Assembly: GCA_963741355.1 (NCBI GenBank)
Contig: CAVUIG010000010.1
Span: forward strand, 17,876 to 81,875
Length of the DNA stretch: 64,000 nucleotides
Direction: 5' to 3'
DNA from: CAIWHR01 sp963741355
GTDB lineage: Bacteria; Pseudomonadota; Gammaproteobacteria; Burkholderiales; Casimicrobiaceae
Shown: positions 36,663 to 45,957 of the stretch, in pieces
Position numbering within the stretch: the first letter of the stretch is position 1
Layout of the letters: each line of letters starts with the position of its first letter
Notes under the pieces: model-generated
Database searches by the model: none
The model's input: the letters and a program-made list of their open reading frames with translations, nothing else
Told to the model about the DNA's origin: nothing
Position numbers and translations under genes: made by a program

Positions 36663-37082
36663 ACGCTGAAATGCGCCCGCAGCAAAGCGGGGAATTAGTC
36701 TTTTTATGTTATTAAACAATAGCTAACGTTAAGTCCGAAATCATGACCGATTGCGCCGCAGCATCTGCCGCGATTCCTGCCGAATTGTCCGGAAAAGGCG
36801 CGGGACCGAAGCCTGAAATTCCTTGGTCATTACGCCTCTAAACCCGCAGAAGTCACTTGGCGCAAGCTGGTGGGCGGGGATTGAGGTGGGAGCGCTCCGG
36901 CGATCACCGGGCCGCCTGCCGCTCTCGGCTGTTACCCGATCCAGCCAATTCGGGGGACGGCAGCCCCGCCGATCTCGCCAGGCAAAGGGACGGACGCGGC
37001 TACCCCGTGCGCGCCCGCGCCGACATTTGGCTGCGCGGCGCGCGGCCGCTGGAGGCCCGCGCGGAAGCGTTCGAACGAGCGG
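36663..37082. other. Intergenic region upstream of the fimbrial operon
   Basis: 420 bp. The AT-rich 36700-36735 segment (around TTTTTATGTTATTAAAC) probably serves the sigma-54 promoter. The remaining GC-rich 36840-37080 has open frames on both strands but none with recognisable features. Confidence 0.4.
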
Positions 37083-37451
37083 TCAGGCGACCACGCGCAT
37101 CGTGCCTTCCATGTTCTCGTGGCCGGAGCCGCAGAACACGTCGCAGAGGAAAGTGAATTCGCCGACCTTGGTCGGCGTCATCGGCAATTCGACCGTCTGG
37201 CCAGGAATGATGGTCGCGCGAACGGCGAAGTCCGGCACGCTGAACCCCATCACGACATCGGCGGTGGTCAGCTGGAAGACGACGGGCTCGTTGACCTTCA
37301 GCGTGATCACATCCGGCTCGTAGGTGAACTTTCGCGCCTGGATCGGGATGACGCGCGGCTTGGCCTGCGCCCGCACCGCGATGCCGCCCGCCCCGACGAG
37401 CAGCGCGGCCGCGACGCCCGCGCGCAGGATCAAACGTCTGTGCATCCGCAT
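37083..37451 (-). CDS. Exported cupredoxin / CuA-like protein
   Basis: 122 aa. The N-terminus HRRLILRAGVAAALLVGAGG is a Tat-like signal. The mature part is a single cupredoxin fold. The C-terminal ligand loop is CDVFCGSGHENM (Cys103, Cys107, His111, Met114), the CxxxCxxxHxxM pattern of CuA sites in cytochrome oxidase subunit II and nitrous oxide reductase. However, the upstream His of a true CuA site (DxxHxF) is Met here (DVVMGFSVP), so a normal binuclear CuA centre is unlikely. It begins 10 bp after the metallophosphoesterase and shares its ECF-type promoter. Confidence 0.8.
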   Translation of the reverse strand: MRMHRRLILRAGVAAALLVGAGGIAVRAQAKPRVIPIQARKFTYEPDVITLKVNEPVVFQLTTADVVMGFSVPDFAVRATIIPGQTVELPMTPTKVGEFTFLCDVFCGSGHENMEGTMRVVA

Positions 37452-37461
37452 GATTGGCCTC

Positions 37462-38349
37462 CTAGGCCACCGGCAATTCGGTGATCGCGTATTTCACGGG
37501 CGCCCGCTCGGCCTCGACGTCGCGGTATCCGAGGCCCTTGTAGGGGGCACTGGCATCCCACGGCACCGGCAGGCGCTTCGGCTGCGAACCGGCAACGGGC
37601 AGCGCGAACATCAGCCCCTTCGCGGAGTGATGCGCGATATTGCCAGTCATGAAGTGATTTTCCTGGTGGATGTGCCCGTAGAACACCGTGACGTTGTCGT
37701 GCGTCTGCAGCAGCGTGATGGCCTTCGCGCCGTCGCGGGTCGCCCAGTCCCATTGCGGGTAGAGGTCGAACAGCGGGCGGTGCGTGAAGACGACGATGCG
37801 CGCGTCCTTGGGTTGCTTCGCGAGATCCGCCGAAAGCCACGCGAGCTGCTCGTCTCCGATCGCCGCCGTGGGATCCGAGACGTTGTCGATCACGACGAAA
37901 TGCACGCCCTTGTGGTCGAACGTGTAGTGGGTGTCGCCGAAGAACTCCTTGAACGCCTTTCCGTTGTCGAGCGACGCGTCGTGCTCACCCGGCATGAAGC
38001 GCACGTCGCGCACCTTCAGCGCGCCGACGATGTCGCGAAACTCCGCCATGCGCTTGCGCCGCTCCTTCGGGTCATCCGTGGTGTGGGTCAGGTCCCCCGT
38101 GAACATCACGAAATCGGGCGGGCGCGCGAGCCCGTTGACCGCGGCGACCGCCTTCTTCAGGGTCCCCTTCGCGTCAGGATTGATCTCCGGGCCCTCGAAC
38201 CCCCAGTGGGTGTCCGAAAGCTGCACGAAATAGAACTCGTCATCCGCCTCCGGCTTGGCGGACCCCATCGTGGACGCGCAGCCCGATACCAGGACCGCCC
38301 CGCCGAGTCCCGCCAATCTTAGGAAATCGCGCCTGCTGAATGAATTCAT
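37462..38349 (-). CDS. Tat-exported metallophosphoesterase, possible lipoprotein
   Basis: Calcineurin-like phosphoesterase of 295 aa. SRRDFLRLAGLGGAVLVSGCAS is a twin-arginine signal ending in a lipobox-like Cys. Metal motifs: LSDTHWG, FTGDLTH, MPGEHDAS (Asn/Asp site variant of GNH), FTHRPL and YGHIHQE, all in order. The substrate is not evident. First gene of a two-gene operon with the cupredoxin, read divergently from the ECF sigma gene, and preceded by a GGAATAAA/GTCTA promoter. Confidence 0.88.
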   Translation of the reverse strand: MNSFSRRDFLRLAGLGGAVLVSGCASTMGSAKPEADDEFYFVQLSDTHWGFEGPEINPDAKGTLKKAVAAVNGLARPPDFVMFTGDLTHTTDDPKERRKRMAEFRDIVGALKVRDVRFMPGEHDASLDNGKAFKEFFGDTHYTFDHKGVHFVVIDNVSDPTAAIGDEQLAWLSADLAKQPKDARIVVFTHRPLFDLYPQWDWATRDGAKAITLLQTHDNVTVFYGHIHQENHFMTGNIAHHSAKGLMFALPVAGSQPKRLPVPWDASAPYKGLGYRDVEAERAPVKYAITELPVA

Positions 38350-38414
38350 GGCTCACCTCGCCTTGTGATGTGCACGACATCGGGTTGCGCCTTTGCGCTA
38401 CCCTTTCAACACAC

Positions 38415-38442
38415 TAGACTCGGAAGACCGCGGCTTTATTCC
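38415..38442 (-). promoter_or_regulatory. ECF-sigma type promoter of the metallophosphoesterase-cupredoxin operon
   Basis: On the minus strand GGAATAAA (38435-38442), a 15-nt spacer, then GTCTA (38415-38419). The identical pair and spacing occurs on the other strand at 38468-38495. GGAAT at -35 and GTC at -10 are typical of group IV sigma factors. The start of transcription would be about 59 nt before ATG 38349. Confidence 0.75.
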
Positions 38443-38467
38443 TGCAACCGGGCGCCGGTGCACAACG

Positions 38468-38495
38468 GGAATAAACCGCGCCGCCGGCGCGTCTA
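38468..38495 (+). promoter_or_regulatory. ECF-sigma type autoregulatory promoter of the sigma/anti-sigma operon
   Basis: GGAATAAA (38468-38475), 15-nt spacer, GTCTA (38491-38495), the same element as on the opposite strand. It lies about 39 nt before the TTG start at 38534, suggesting the sigma factor activates its own operon. It also argues that the true start is not further upstream. Confidence 0.75.
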
Positions 38496-38533
38496 CCAGG
38501 TATCAGCGGACAACCTCCAGGGAGCAATCTCGA

Positions 38534-39079
38534 TTGACCAACAGCCGGAGGACCGCCCGGTTCGAGGAGCAGGTCCTCGTGCACCTGGATTCGGCGTACA
38601 ACCTGGCCCGGTGGCTGACCCGGGACGCGGGCCTGGCCAATGACGCCGTGCAGGACGGCTGCCTGCGGGCCTTTCGCGCGTTCGACCAGATGCACGGGCC
38701 GAATGCGCGCGGCTGGTTCCTGGCGGTGATCCGCAACGCCTGCATCGACCTGCTGCGCGAAAAGAGGGATCGCGCGATCGAGGAGGAATACGACGAGGAC
38801 GTGCACGGGAGCGCGTACGGGCCGGGGAGCGGCGAAGCGGTGACGCCCGAGGACATCGCGGCGCGCGCATCCGATGCGCAGTGGCTGCGCGGCTGCATCG
38901 AGGCGCTGCCGCGCGAATTTCGCGAGGTGATCGTGCTGCGCGAGCTGGAAGAGATGTCGTACAAGGAGATCAGCGCGGTCGCGGACATTCCGATCGGGAC
39001 CGTGATGTCGCGTCTGTCGCGCGGGCGCGAGCTGCTGCAGCGGCGACTGCAGGTCGAGCACAAGAGGTCACGGCGATGA
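38534..39079 (+). CDS. ECF (group IV) RNA polymerase sigma factor
   Basis: 181 aa with region 2 (VLVHLDSAYNLARWLTRD, then DGCLRAFRAF and ARGWFLAVIRNACIDLLR) and region 4 (LPREFREVIVLRELEEMSYKE, then IPIGTVMSRLSRGRELL). The open frame extends upstream, but a TTG at 38534 with GGGAG 10 bp before it and the promoter at 38468-38495 make this the best start. The stop overlaps the anti-sigma ATG (ATGA). Likely target: its own operon and the divergent metallophosphoesterase operon. Confidence 0.88.
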   Translation: MTNSRRTARFEEQVLVHLDSAYNLARWLTRDAGLANDAVQDGCLRAFRAFDQMHGPNARGWFLAVIRNACIDLLREKRDRAIEEEYDEDVHGSAYGPGSGEAVTPEDIAARASDAQWLRGCIEALPREFREVIVLRELEEMSYKEISAVADIPIGTVMSRLSRGRELLQRRLQVEHKRSRR

Positions 39080-39828
39080 ACTGCGCGCTTGCCCTGCGGA
39101 TGCTGCATGCCTACCTCGACGGGGAGCTCGAAGCGGCGACGGCCGCGGAGATCAAGGAGCACCTGGCATCGTGCCCCGCGTGTTCCACCGCGCACGATCA
39201 GGGCGTCGCGCTGCGCGCCGCGCTGCGGGCGAATTCGCTTCACCATGCCGCTCCGCCGGGACTGCGGAAATCGATCCTGCGCACGATCGGGCGGCTGGAG
39301 CAGCCGGAGTCGCGATCGCGTTCGCAGCAATGGTGGCAGATGATCATCCTCGGCGGGTCGACCGCCGTGATGGGCGCGCTGGGCGGCTTCTGGCTCGCGC
39401 AGCCGCGCGCGCTGGAAACGCTGCCGGAGCTCGCCGTCGCGCAGCACGTCGCGTCGCTTTCACCGGCGGGACCGCGCATCGACGTCGCCTCGTCCGACCG
39501 CCACACCGTCCGTCCGTGGTTTCAAGGGCGGCTCGAATTCGCGCCGGCGGTCCGCGATCTGTCAGCGCAGGGGTTCGAGCTCCTCGGCGCGCGAGTCGAT
39601 CATGTGGGGAGCCGGCAGGCCGTGGCGATCGTCTACCGGCTGCACAGCCACATCATCGACGTCTACTCGTGGCGAACGGCGGCCGCCGACGCGCAACCCG
39701 GACGCGAGGCGACGATTCGAGGCTTCAACGTGATCGCGTGGAGCGATGGCGACATGAGCTATGCCGCGGTCTCCGATACGGACAGCGCCGAATTGGCGCG
39801 TTTTGCGGCCGCGTATCGAGCGCCCTGA
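39076..39828 (+). CDS. Membrane anti-sigma factor with zinc-binding ASD
   Basis: 250 aa. The N-terminal zinc anti-sigma domain has MLHAYLDGELEAATAAEIKEHLASCPAC (His-x3-Cys-x2-Cys at the end). One membrane helix follows (IILGGSTAVMGALGGFWLA, about residue 92). The periplasmic part (about 140 aa) contains RDLSAQGFELLGARVDHVG and VAIVYRLHSHIIDVYSW, seen in sensor domains of such factors. ATG overlaps the sigma stop, so the two are translationally coupled; it should hold the sigma factor inactive until an envelope signal is sensed. Confidence 0.88.
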   Translation: MNCALALRMLHAYLDGELEAATAAEIKEHLASCPACSTAHDQGVALRAALRANSLHHAAPPGLRKSILRTIGRLEQPESRSRSQQWWQMIILGGSTAVMGALGGFWLAQPRALETLPELAVAQHVASLSPAGPRIDVASSDRHTVRPWFQGRLEFAPAVRDLSAQGFELLGARVDHVGSRQAVAIVYRLHSHIIDVYSWRTAAADAQPGREATIRGFNVIAWSDGDMSYAAVSDTDSAELARFAAAYRAP

Positions 39829-39889
39829 GGGGCGCCTTGAGCGCGCTGCCGCGGGGCACGATGGAACGCCGGCCCCTCGGGGCGGCGGA

Positions 39890-40207
39890 CTACGCCGCCT
39901 GTTTCGACAGCACCGGCTGAAGCTCTCCGGACTGGAACATCTCACGCATGATGTCGCAGCCGCCGAGGAACTCGCCGTCGACGTAGAGCTGAGGAACGGT
40001 GGGCCAGTTCGAGTAATCCTTGATGCCCTGGCGGACCGCGTCGTCGGCGAGGACGTCGACGGCCAGAAATTCCGTCACGCCGCAGCGCCTGAGAATCTCG
40101 ACGGCGGTTGCCGAGAATCCGCATTGGGGAACCTGCGGCGTGCCCTTCATGTAGAGCACGACGCGGTTGGATTTGACCTGCTCGCTGATGATGTCCTGAA
40201 TGCTCAT
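39890..40207 (-). CDS. grxD: Monothiol glutaredoxin Grx4 type
   Basis: 105 aa with the CGFS active site (VPQCGFSATAVEIL) and WPTVPQLYVDGEFLGGCDIM, the GSH-binding cis-Pro and GG motif. Grx4 proteins carry and deliver [2Fe-2S] clusters. Stands alone, convergent with the anti-sigma gene, and read in the same direction as the ABC operon behind it. Confidence 0.94.
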   Translation of the reverse strand: MSIQDIISEQVKSNRVVLYMKGTPQVPQCGFSATAVEILRRCGVTEFLAVDVLADDAVRQGIKDYSNWPTVPQLYVDGEFLGGCDIMREMFQSGELQPVLSKQAA

Positions 40208-40293
40208 GGGGTTGCTCCTTCGGCGCCAAGTGGCAATTTTACAGATTTGCCGGCGACCTGCGGGATTTCAATGGCGCCGCGGCAAGAATTTCG

Positions 40294-41181
40294 TCATTCT
40301 TTGACGGCTCCGGTAAGCCCGGAAACGTAGTACTCGACGAAGAACGAGTACAGCACTGCCACCGGCAGGGAGCCCAGCAGCGCTCCCGCCATCAGCGATC
40401 CCCAGTGGTAGACGTCGCCCTCGACCAGCTCGGTGATGACGGCGACCGGAACGGTCTTCACCTCCGACGACGAGATGAACGTCAGCGCGTAGATGAACTC
40501 GTTCCACGACAGCGTGAACGCGAAGATGCCGGCGGAGATCAGCCCCGGCACGGCGAGCGGCAGGATGATCTTGACCAGGATCTGCAGCCGGCTCGCGCCG
40601 TCGATCAGCGCGCATTCCTCGAGCTCGAACGGGATCGACTTGAAGTACCCCATCAGCAGCCATGTGCAGAACGGCACGAGGAACGTCGGGTACGTCAGGA
40701 TGAGCGCGAGCCGCGTGTCGAAGAGGCCGAGCTGGTTGATGATCGTCGCCAGGGGAATGAAAAGGATCGACGGCGGGACCAGATAGGCAAGAAAGATGCT
40801 CATGCCGATCCAGCGCGAGCCGCGGAAGCGCAGGCGCTCGATCGAGTACGCCGCGAGCACGCTTGCGATCAGCGACAGGATGGTCGAGACCACGGAGATC
40901 AGGATCGTGTTCCACAGCCAGTCGGGGTAGGACGTCTCGAACAGGAGCTTCTTGACGTGCGCCAGCGTCGGATTGATCACCCAGAACGGATTCCCTTCGC
41001 GCGAGAGCAGCTCCTGGTCCGGCTTGAGCGTCGTGACGACCATCCAGTAGAACGGAAAGAGCAGGACGATCAGGAACGCGCCGATGGGCGCGTAGACCGT
41101 GACGATGCGCCGCGGCAGCGAGACGAGGTAGCCCATCCCCTGCGAGTCGACGACGTCGGGCGTGGCGTTTTCCGTGCTCAT
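40294..41181 (-). CDS. ABC sugar transporter inner-membrane permease (MalG-like)
   Basis: 295 aa with six predicted membrane helices, beginning VYAPIGAFLIVLLFPFYWMVV. The EAA loop is EECALIDGASRLQILVKIILPLAVPG. Typical family-1 carbohydrate importer permease. ATG 41181 overlaps the upstream permease stop (41178) by 4 bp, so the two subunits are made in equal amounts. Confidence 0.93.
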   Translation of the reverse strand: MSTENATPDVVDSQGMGYLVSLPRRIVTVYAPIGAFLIVLLFPFYWMVVTTLKPDQELLSREGNPFWVINPTLAHVKKLLFETSYPDWLWNTILISVVSTILSLIASVLAAYSIERLRFRGSRWIGMSIFLAYLVPPSILFIPLATIINQLGLFDTRLALILTYPTFLVPFCTWLLMGYFKSIPFELEECALIDGASRLQILVKIILPLAVPGLISAGIFAFTLSWNEFIYALTFISSSEVKTVPVAVITELVEGDVYHWGSLMAGALLGSLPVAVLYSFFVEYYVSGLTGAVKE

Positions 41182-42098
41182 GCGTCCGCCCCGCCCTGCT
41201 GCCAGGCGCGCCGCTGCAGCCCGAAATAGCTCACCATGATCGCAAGGATCAGGAACGGGACCATCGCGGTGGCGATCGCGGCGCCTTCTCCCAGCGCGCC
41301 GCCCGGAATCGCGCGCTGGAACGACAGCGTGGCCATCAGGTGCGTCGCGTTGAGCGGCCCCCCGCGGGTCAGCACATAGATCAGCTGGAAATCCGTGAAC
41401 GTGAACAGCACCGAGAACGTCATCACGATCGCGATGATCGGCGTCAGCAGCGGCAGCGTCACGTGGCGGAACTGCTGCCAATCGGTCGCGCCGTCGAGGC
41501 TCGCCGCCTCGTAGTAGGACGGCGAGATCGTCTGCAGCCCGGCCAGCAGCGTGATCGCGACGAACGGGACGCCGCGCCAGATGTTGGCGGCGATCGTCGA
41601 GAAGCGCGCGGCCCAGGGCTGGCCGAGGAAATCGATGTAGGTGTGGATCACGCCGAGCTTCATCAGCGTCCAGCTGATGATCGAGAACTGCGAGTCGTAG
41701 ATCCACCAGAACGCGATCGCGGAGAGCGCCGTCGGAACGATGAACGGAAGCAGCACGATCGCGCGGAAGAACGCCTTGAACGGCAGGTGTTTGTTGAGGA
41801 GCAGCGCGAGCCAGAGGCCCAGCCCGAACTTGATCACGCTCGCGACGGTCGTGTAGAAGATCGTGTTGAACAGCGCGAGGCGCGTCACGTCGTCGCCCCA
41901 CAGGAACTGGAAGTTCTCTATCCCGATCCATTCGCCGGGGCGTCCGATCTTGGCGTCGGTGAAGCCGAGCCAGGTGCCGAGGCCGAGCGGATAGGTGAGG
42001 AAGACCAGCAGCAGCGCGGCTGCCGGCAGCATGAACAGCGCGCCGAGCAGATGCCGGTTGTCGAGGGCGCGCGCGAGCGCGCTTTGCTTTGTCGCCAT
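41178..42098 (-). CDS. ABC sugar transporter inner-membrane permease (MalF-like)
   Basis: 306 aa, six helices; first is LLGALFMLPAAALLLVFLTYP. The EAA loop is YEAASLDGATDWQQFRHVTLPLLTP. Heterodimer partner of the downstream permease. It is separated from the solute-binding protein gene by 210 bp with three hairpins (see 42198-42317). Confidence 0.93.
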   Translation of the reverse strand: MATKQSALARALDNRHLLGALFMLPAAALLLVFLTYPLGLGTWLGFTDAKIGRPGEWIGIENFQFLWGDDVTRLALFNTIFYTTVASVIKFGLGLWLALLLNKHLPFKAFFRAIVLLPFIVPTALSAIAFWWIYDSQFSIISWTLMKLGVIHTYIDFLGQPWAARFSTIAANIWRGVPFVAITLLAGLQTISPSYYEAASLDGATDWQQFRHVTLPLLTPIIAIVMTFSVLFTFTDFQLIYVLTRGGPLNATHLMATLSFQRAIPGGALGEGAAIATAMVPFLILAIMVSYFGLQRRAWQQGGADA

Positions 42099-42197
42099 CA
42101 GGCAGTGGTGTGATTAAGGTGGCCGACGCAACACGTCCCGCGCGTCGGTCGAGTGCGCGCTAAGCGCCGGCACTGGCTCCGTCGAAGCGCGAATGGC

Positions 42198-42317
42198 GCG
42201 CGTCAAGCGGCGTCCGCGATAGTTGCTTGACGCGCTCCCGCGTGCGTTAAGCGGCGTCACCGGCGCCGCTTGAACGCACGCGAAGTCTGACATCGGCTAT
42301 CGCCGACATCAGACCTT
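42198..42317. promoter_or_regulatory. Three successive stem-loops between the solute-binding and permease genes
   Basis: Hairpin 1: GCGCGTCAAGC at 42198-42208 with its exact complement at 42225-42235. Hairpin 2: CGCGTGCGTTAAGCGGCG at 42239-42256 with 42264-42282, 18 bp with one bulge. Hairpin 3: 42283-42297 with 42302-42317, overlapping the stop codon of the binding-protein gene. Such structures after binding-protein genes usually stabilise that mRNA or partly stop transcription, raising the binding protein over the permeases. Confidence 0.65.
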
Positions 42318-43632
42318 GTAGTAGCGCTCCGCCCGCTTCTGCGCCCGCTCCGCCGCTTCCTTCGGCGTCTTCGATCCGGACGCCGCCTCGGCGACCATGT
42401 TGACGATGATGAAGTCCGCCAGCGCGCCCGCCGACGCGTAGCCCATCTTTCCCGCGTAGCCCGACGGAATCATGTTCACCATCGAGTTGCGGTACGGCGT
42501 GTGCTTCGGATCGACCGTCCAGATCGGATTCTTCTCGTAGTAGCGCAGCGCCGGCGTCACGTAGCCGATCGCCGCCTGCACCCACGGATCCATCTGCTCC
42601 GCCTCCATCATGAAGCGCAGGTACTCCTTCGCCGCCTTCGGGTACTTCGTGTACTTGAAGATCATCTGGTTGAAGAACAGCTGGAACTCGGTCGGCTTGC
42701 CCACGGGGCCGATCGGCATGTTGGCGTGGTTGATGTCCGCCGCCATCTCCTTCACCTTCGGGTCCTGCGAATTCTTCGCGGCGTAGTAGATCGAGATGCC
42801 GTTGTTCGTGCAGAAGAGCTGCCCGTCGAGGAACGCCTTGTTGTTGTTCGGATCGAGCCACGACAGCGTGCCCGGCACGAACGTGGCGTAGAGCTCCTTC
42901 GCGTACTCGAGCGCCTTCAGCGTTTCCGGGCTGTCGATGACGACCTTGTTGTCCTTGTCGACGAGCTTGCCGCCGAACGACCAGACGAGCCACTGGCACC
43001 ACGTATTGCCGTCGCCCGTCGCATTGCCGAGCGCCATGCCGGCCGGCGTGCCCTTTTCCTTCAGCGCCTTGCACAGCTTGAGGAAGCCGTCGGTGTCCTT
43101 GGGGAAGCTGTCGAACCCGGCCGCCTTGACGGCGCTCTCGCGGTAGACCATGCAGACGCCGGCGACGCCCAGCGGCACGCCGATCCACTTCTTGCCGTCG
43201 GGGCGAAGATACGGATCGCAGACGGGATACCAGCCGCCGTACTTGGCGCCGAGATAGGTGCAGACATCGGTCACGTCGACCAGCTTCTCCGGGATACAGA
43301 TTGGCGTCGTCGTTGGTCGACAGGATGATGTCGGGACCGGCGCCGGTGTTGGCCGCGACGGCCGCCTTCGGGCGGACGTCCTCCCAGCCCTCGTTGTCGA
43401 CGCGGACCTCGATGCCGTACTTGTCCGAGAACGCCTTGACGTTGACCATGTAGCGGTCGATGTCGCCCTGGACGAAGCGGCTCCACCGCAGAACGCGCAG
43501 CTTCGCGCCCTTCTCCGGCGCGTTGTTCCACTGCGCGCTTGCGTCCTTGACCCAGATGAACGGGCCGACCGCCGCGCCGGCCGCGACCGCCGCCGTCGAT
43601 TGCAGGAACTTGCGACGCTTGAACTCACTCAT
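42309..43632 (-). CDS. Tat-exported extracellular sugar-binding protein, one frame break
   Basis: Periplasmic solute-binding protein (family 1) of about 440 aa. The signal FKRRKFLQSTAAVAAGAA is twin-arginine. ATG 43632. Frame breaks near 43293 (one extra C); removal joins DDANLYP to EKLVDVTDVC, then continues to YYKV. Features include KAAGFDSFPKDTDGFLKLCKA and WTVDPKHTPYRNSMVN. Supplies substrate to the permeases; nature of the sugar not clear. Break probably technical. Confidence 0.87.
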
Positions 43633-43685
43633 GTCTTCCTCCTCCGGTTGTGGGCCTGATCATTGTTGATGCCCGATGCGAAATC

Positions 43686-44756
<1,071 letters not shown>

Positions 44757-44805
44757 TGAATGATTCTACCTTTGCCGCATCGGTTCGGGGCGGGCCGCCG
44801 CCGGC

Positions 44806-45772
44806 TCAGGGCCTTCGGCTGCCGGCGCTGACCACGTAGTCCGGGCGCCCGCTCTCGAGCCAGGTGACGATGTTGCGCGCCGCCTTGTGGCGCAGCTCGC
44901 GCTCGGCCTCGATCGAATAGAACGCGGCGTGCGGCGACAGAATGACGCGGGGGTGGTCGATGAGCCTCGACCCCGGCGGCACCGGCTCGACCGGGAGGAC
45001 GTCGAGCGCCATGCCCGCGAGCGTGCCGCGCTCGAGCGCCGCGAGTCCCGCGTCGACGTCGACGACCGCGCCGCGCGCCGTGTTGACGAGAAAACCACCG
45101 GGCTTCATCACGCCCAGCACCGCCGCGTCGATCATCCCGCGCGTCTCTGCGGTGAGCGGCACGTGAAGCGAGATGACGTCGCAATGCGCGAAGACGTCGG
45201 TCAGGCTGCCGCGCTCGACGTAGGCCGGAAAGTCGCCGTCGATGAGGTAGGGGTCGCAGGCGATCACCCGGCGGAACACGTTGCGCCCGATGTGCGCGAA
45301 GCGCTTGCCGATGCGGCCGAGGCCCACGATGCCGAGCGTCATGTCGCTCGCGCGCCGCAGCGTCTCCCGACGACAGGTAATGCCAGTTGCCCGAATGGAT
45401 GTCGCGGTGGTACGCGACGATGTTGCGGATCAATGCGAGCGTGAGCGCGAGCGCGTGCGTCGCGACTTCGCCGACCCCGTAGTCCGGCGAATTCGCGACC
45501 CAGACGCCATGCTTCGCGCAGGCCGCCGTGTCGACGGTGTCGAAGCCGGCGCCGATGCGGCTCACGATGCCGAGATTGGGCAGCGCCGCGACGACGCGCT
45601 CGGTGATCGGCGCGTACTGCAGCAGGATCGCCCGGCAGTCGCGGGCTGCGGCGATCACGTCGTCCTCGGAGCGGCATTGCGCGGTGGCGAGCTCGACCTT
45701 TGCGGCGGCGAAGATCTCGCGCTCCTGCGCGATGTCGGGAAAATCGTTGTCGGCGAAGAGGACCTTGGGCAT
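44806..45772 (-). CDS. D-2-hydroxyacid dehydrogenase family protein, one frame break
   Basis: NAD-dependent dehydrogenase of about 322 aa. The N-terminal substrate domain ends with GVGEVATHALALTLALIRN; Rossmann motif MTLGIVGLGRIGKRF; catalytic residues Arg (NTARGAVVD), Glu (DVLPVEPVP) and His (LSPHAAF). A break near 45369 (one extra base) separates the halves. Resembles C-terminal-binding-protein / phosphoglycerate dehydrogenase-like enzymes. Co-directional with the sugar importer, 49 bp apart, suggesting a role in using the imported compound. Confidence 0.85.
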
Positions 45773-45895
45773 CGGGAGGGAACGGCGCCGGTCGAAGCGG
45801 CCGGGCGCGTGGAGCGCAGTGACGCACGGTACGTGGCCGCGCCCGCAATGGTCAAGTGGTCAGGCCAATTTACCCGCCGCCGCGCCGCGCAAAGC

Positions 45896-45901
45896 TATAA
45901 T
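45896..45901 (+). promoter_or_regulatory. Possible -10 box of the MetE-like gene
   Basis: A perfect TATAAT at 45896-45901, about 57 bp before the ATG at 45958. No good -35 at 17 bp; nearest is TTTACC at 45869 with a 21-bp gap. Weak support. Confidence 0.35.
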
Positions 45902-45957
45902 CGGCGCCCCCGAACCGAAGTCGGCCCGTGCCGCGCGGCACGTCCGGCCCTCTCCCG

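Noticed and set aside
36840..37080. Open frames between the fimbrial operon and the cupredoxin gene
   Set aside because: No start with a ribosome site, no recognisable motif on either strand.
42198..42317. Folded region considered as tRNA or small structured RNA gene
   Set aside because: Three separate simple hairpins, no cloverleaf, no conserved tRNA arms; better read as intercistronic stems.
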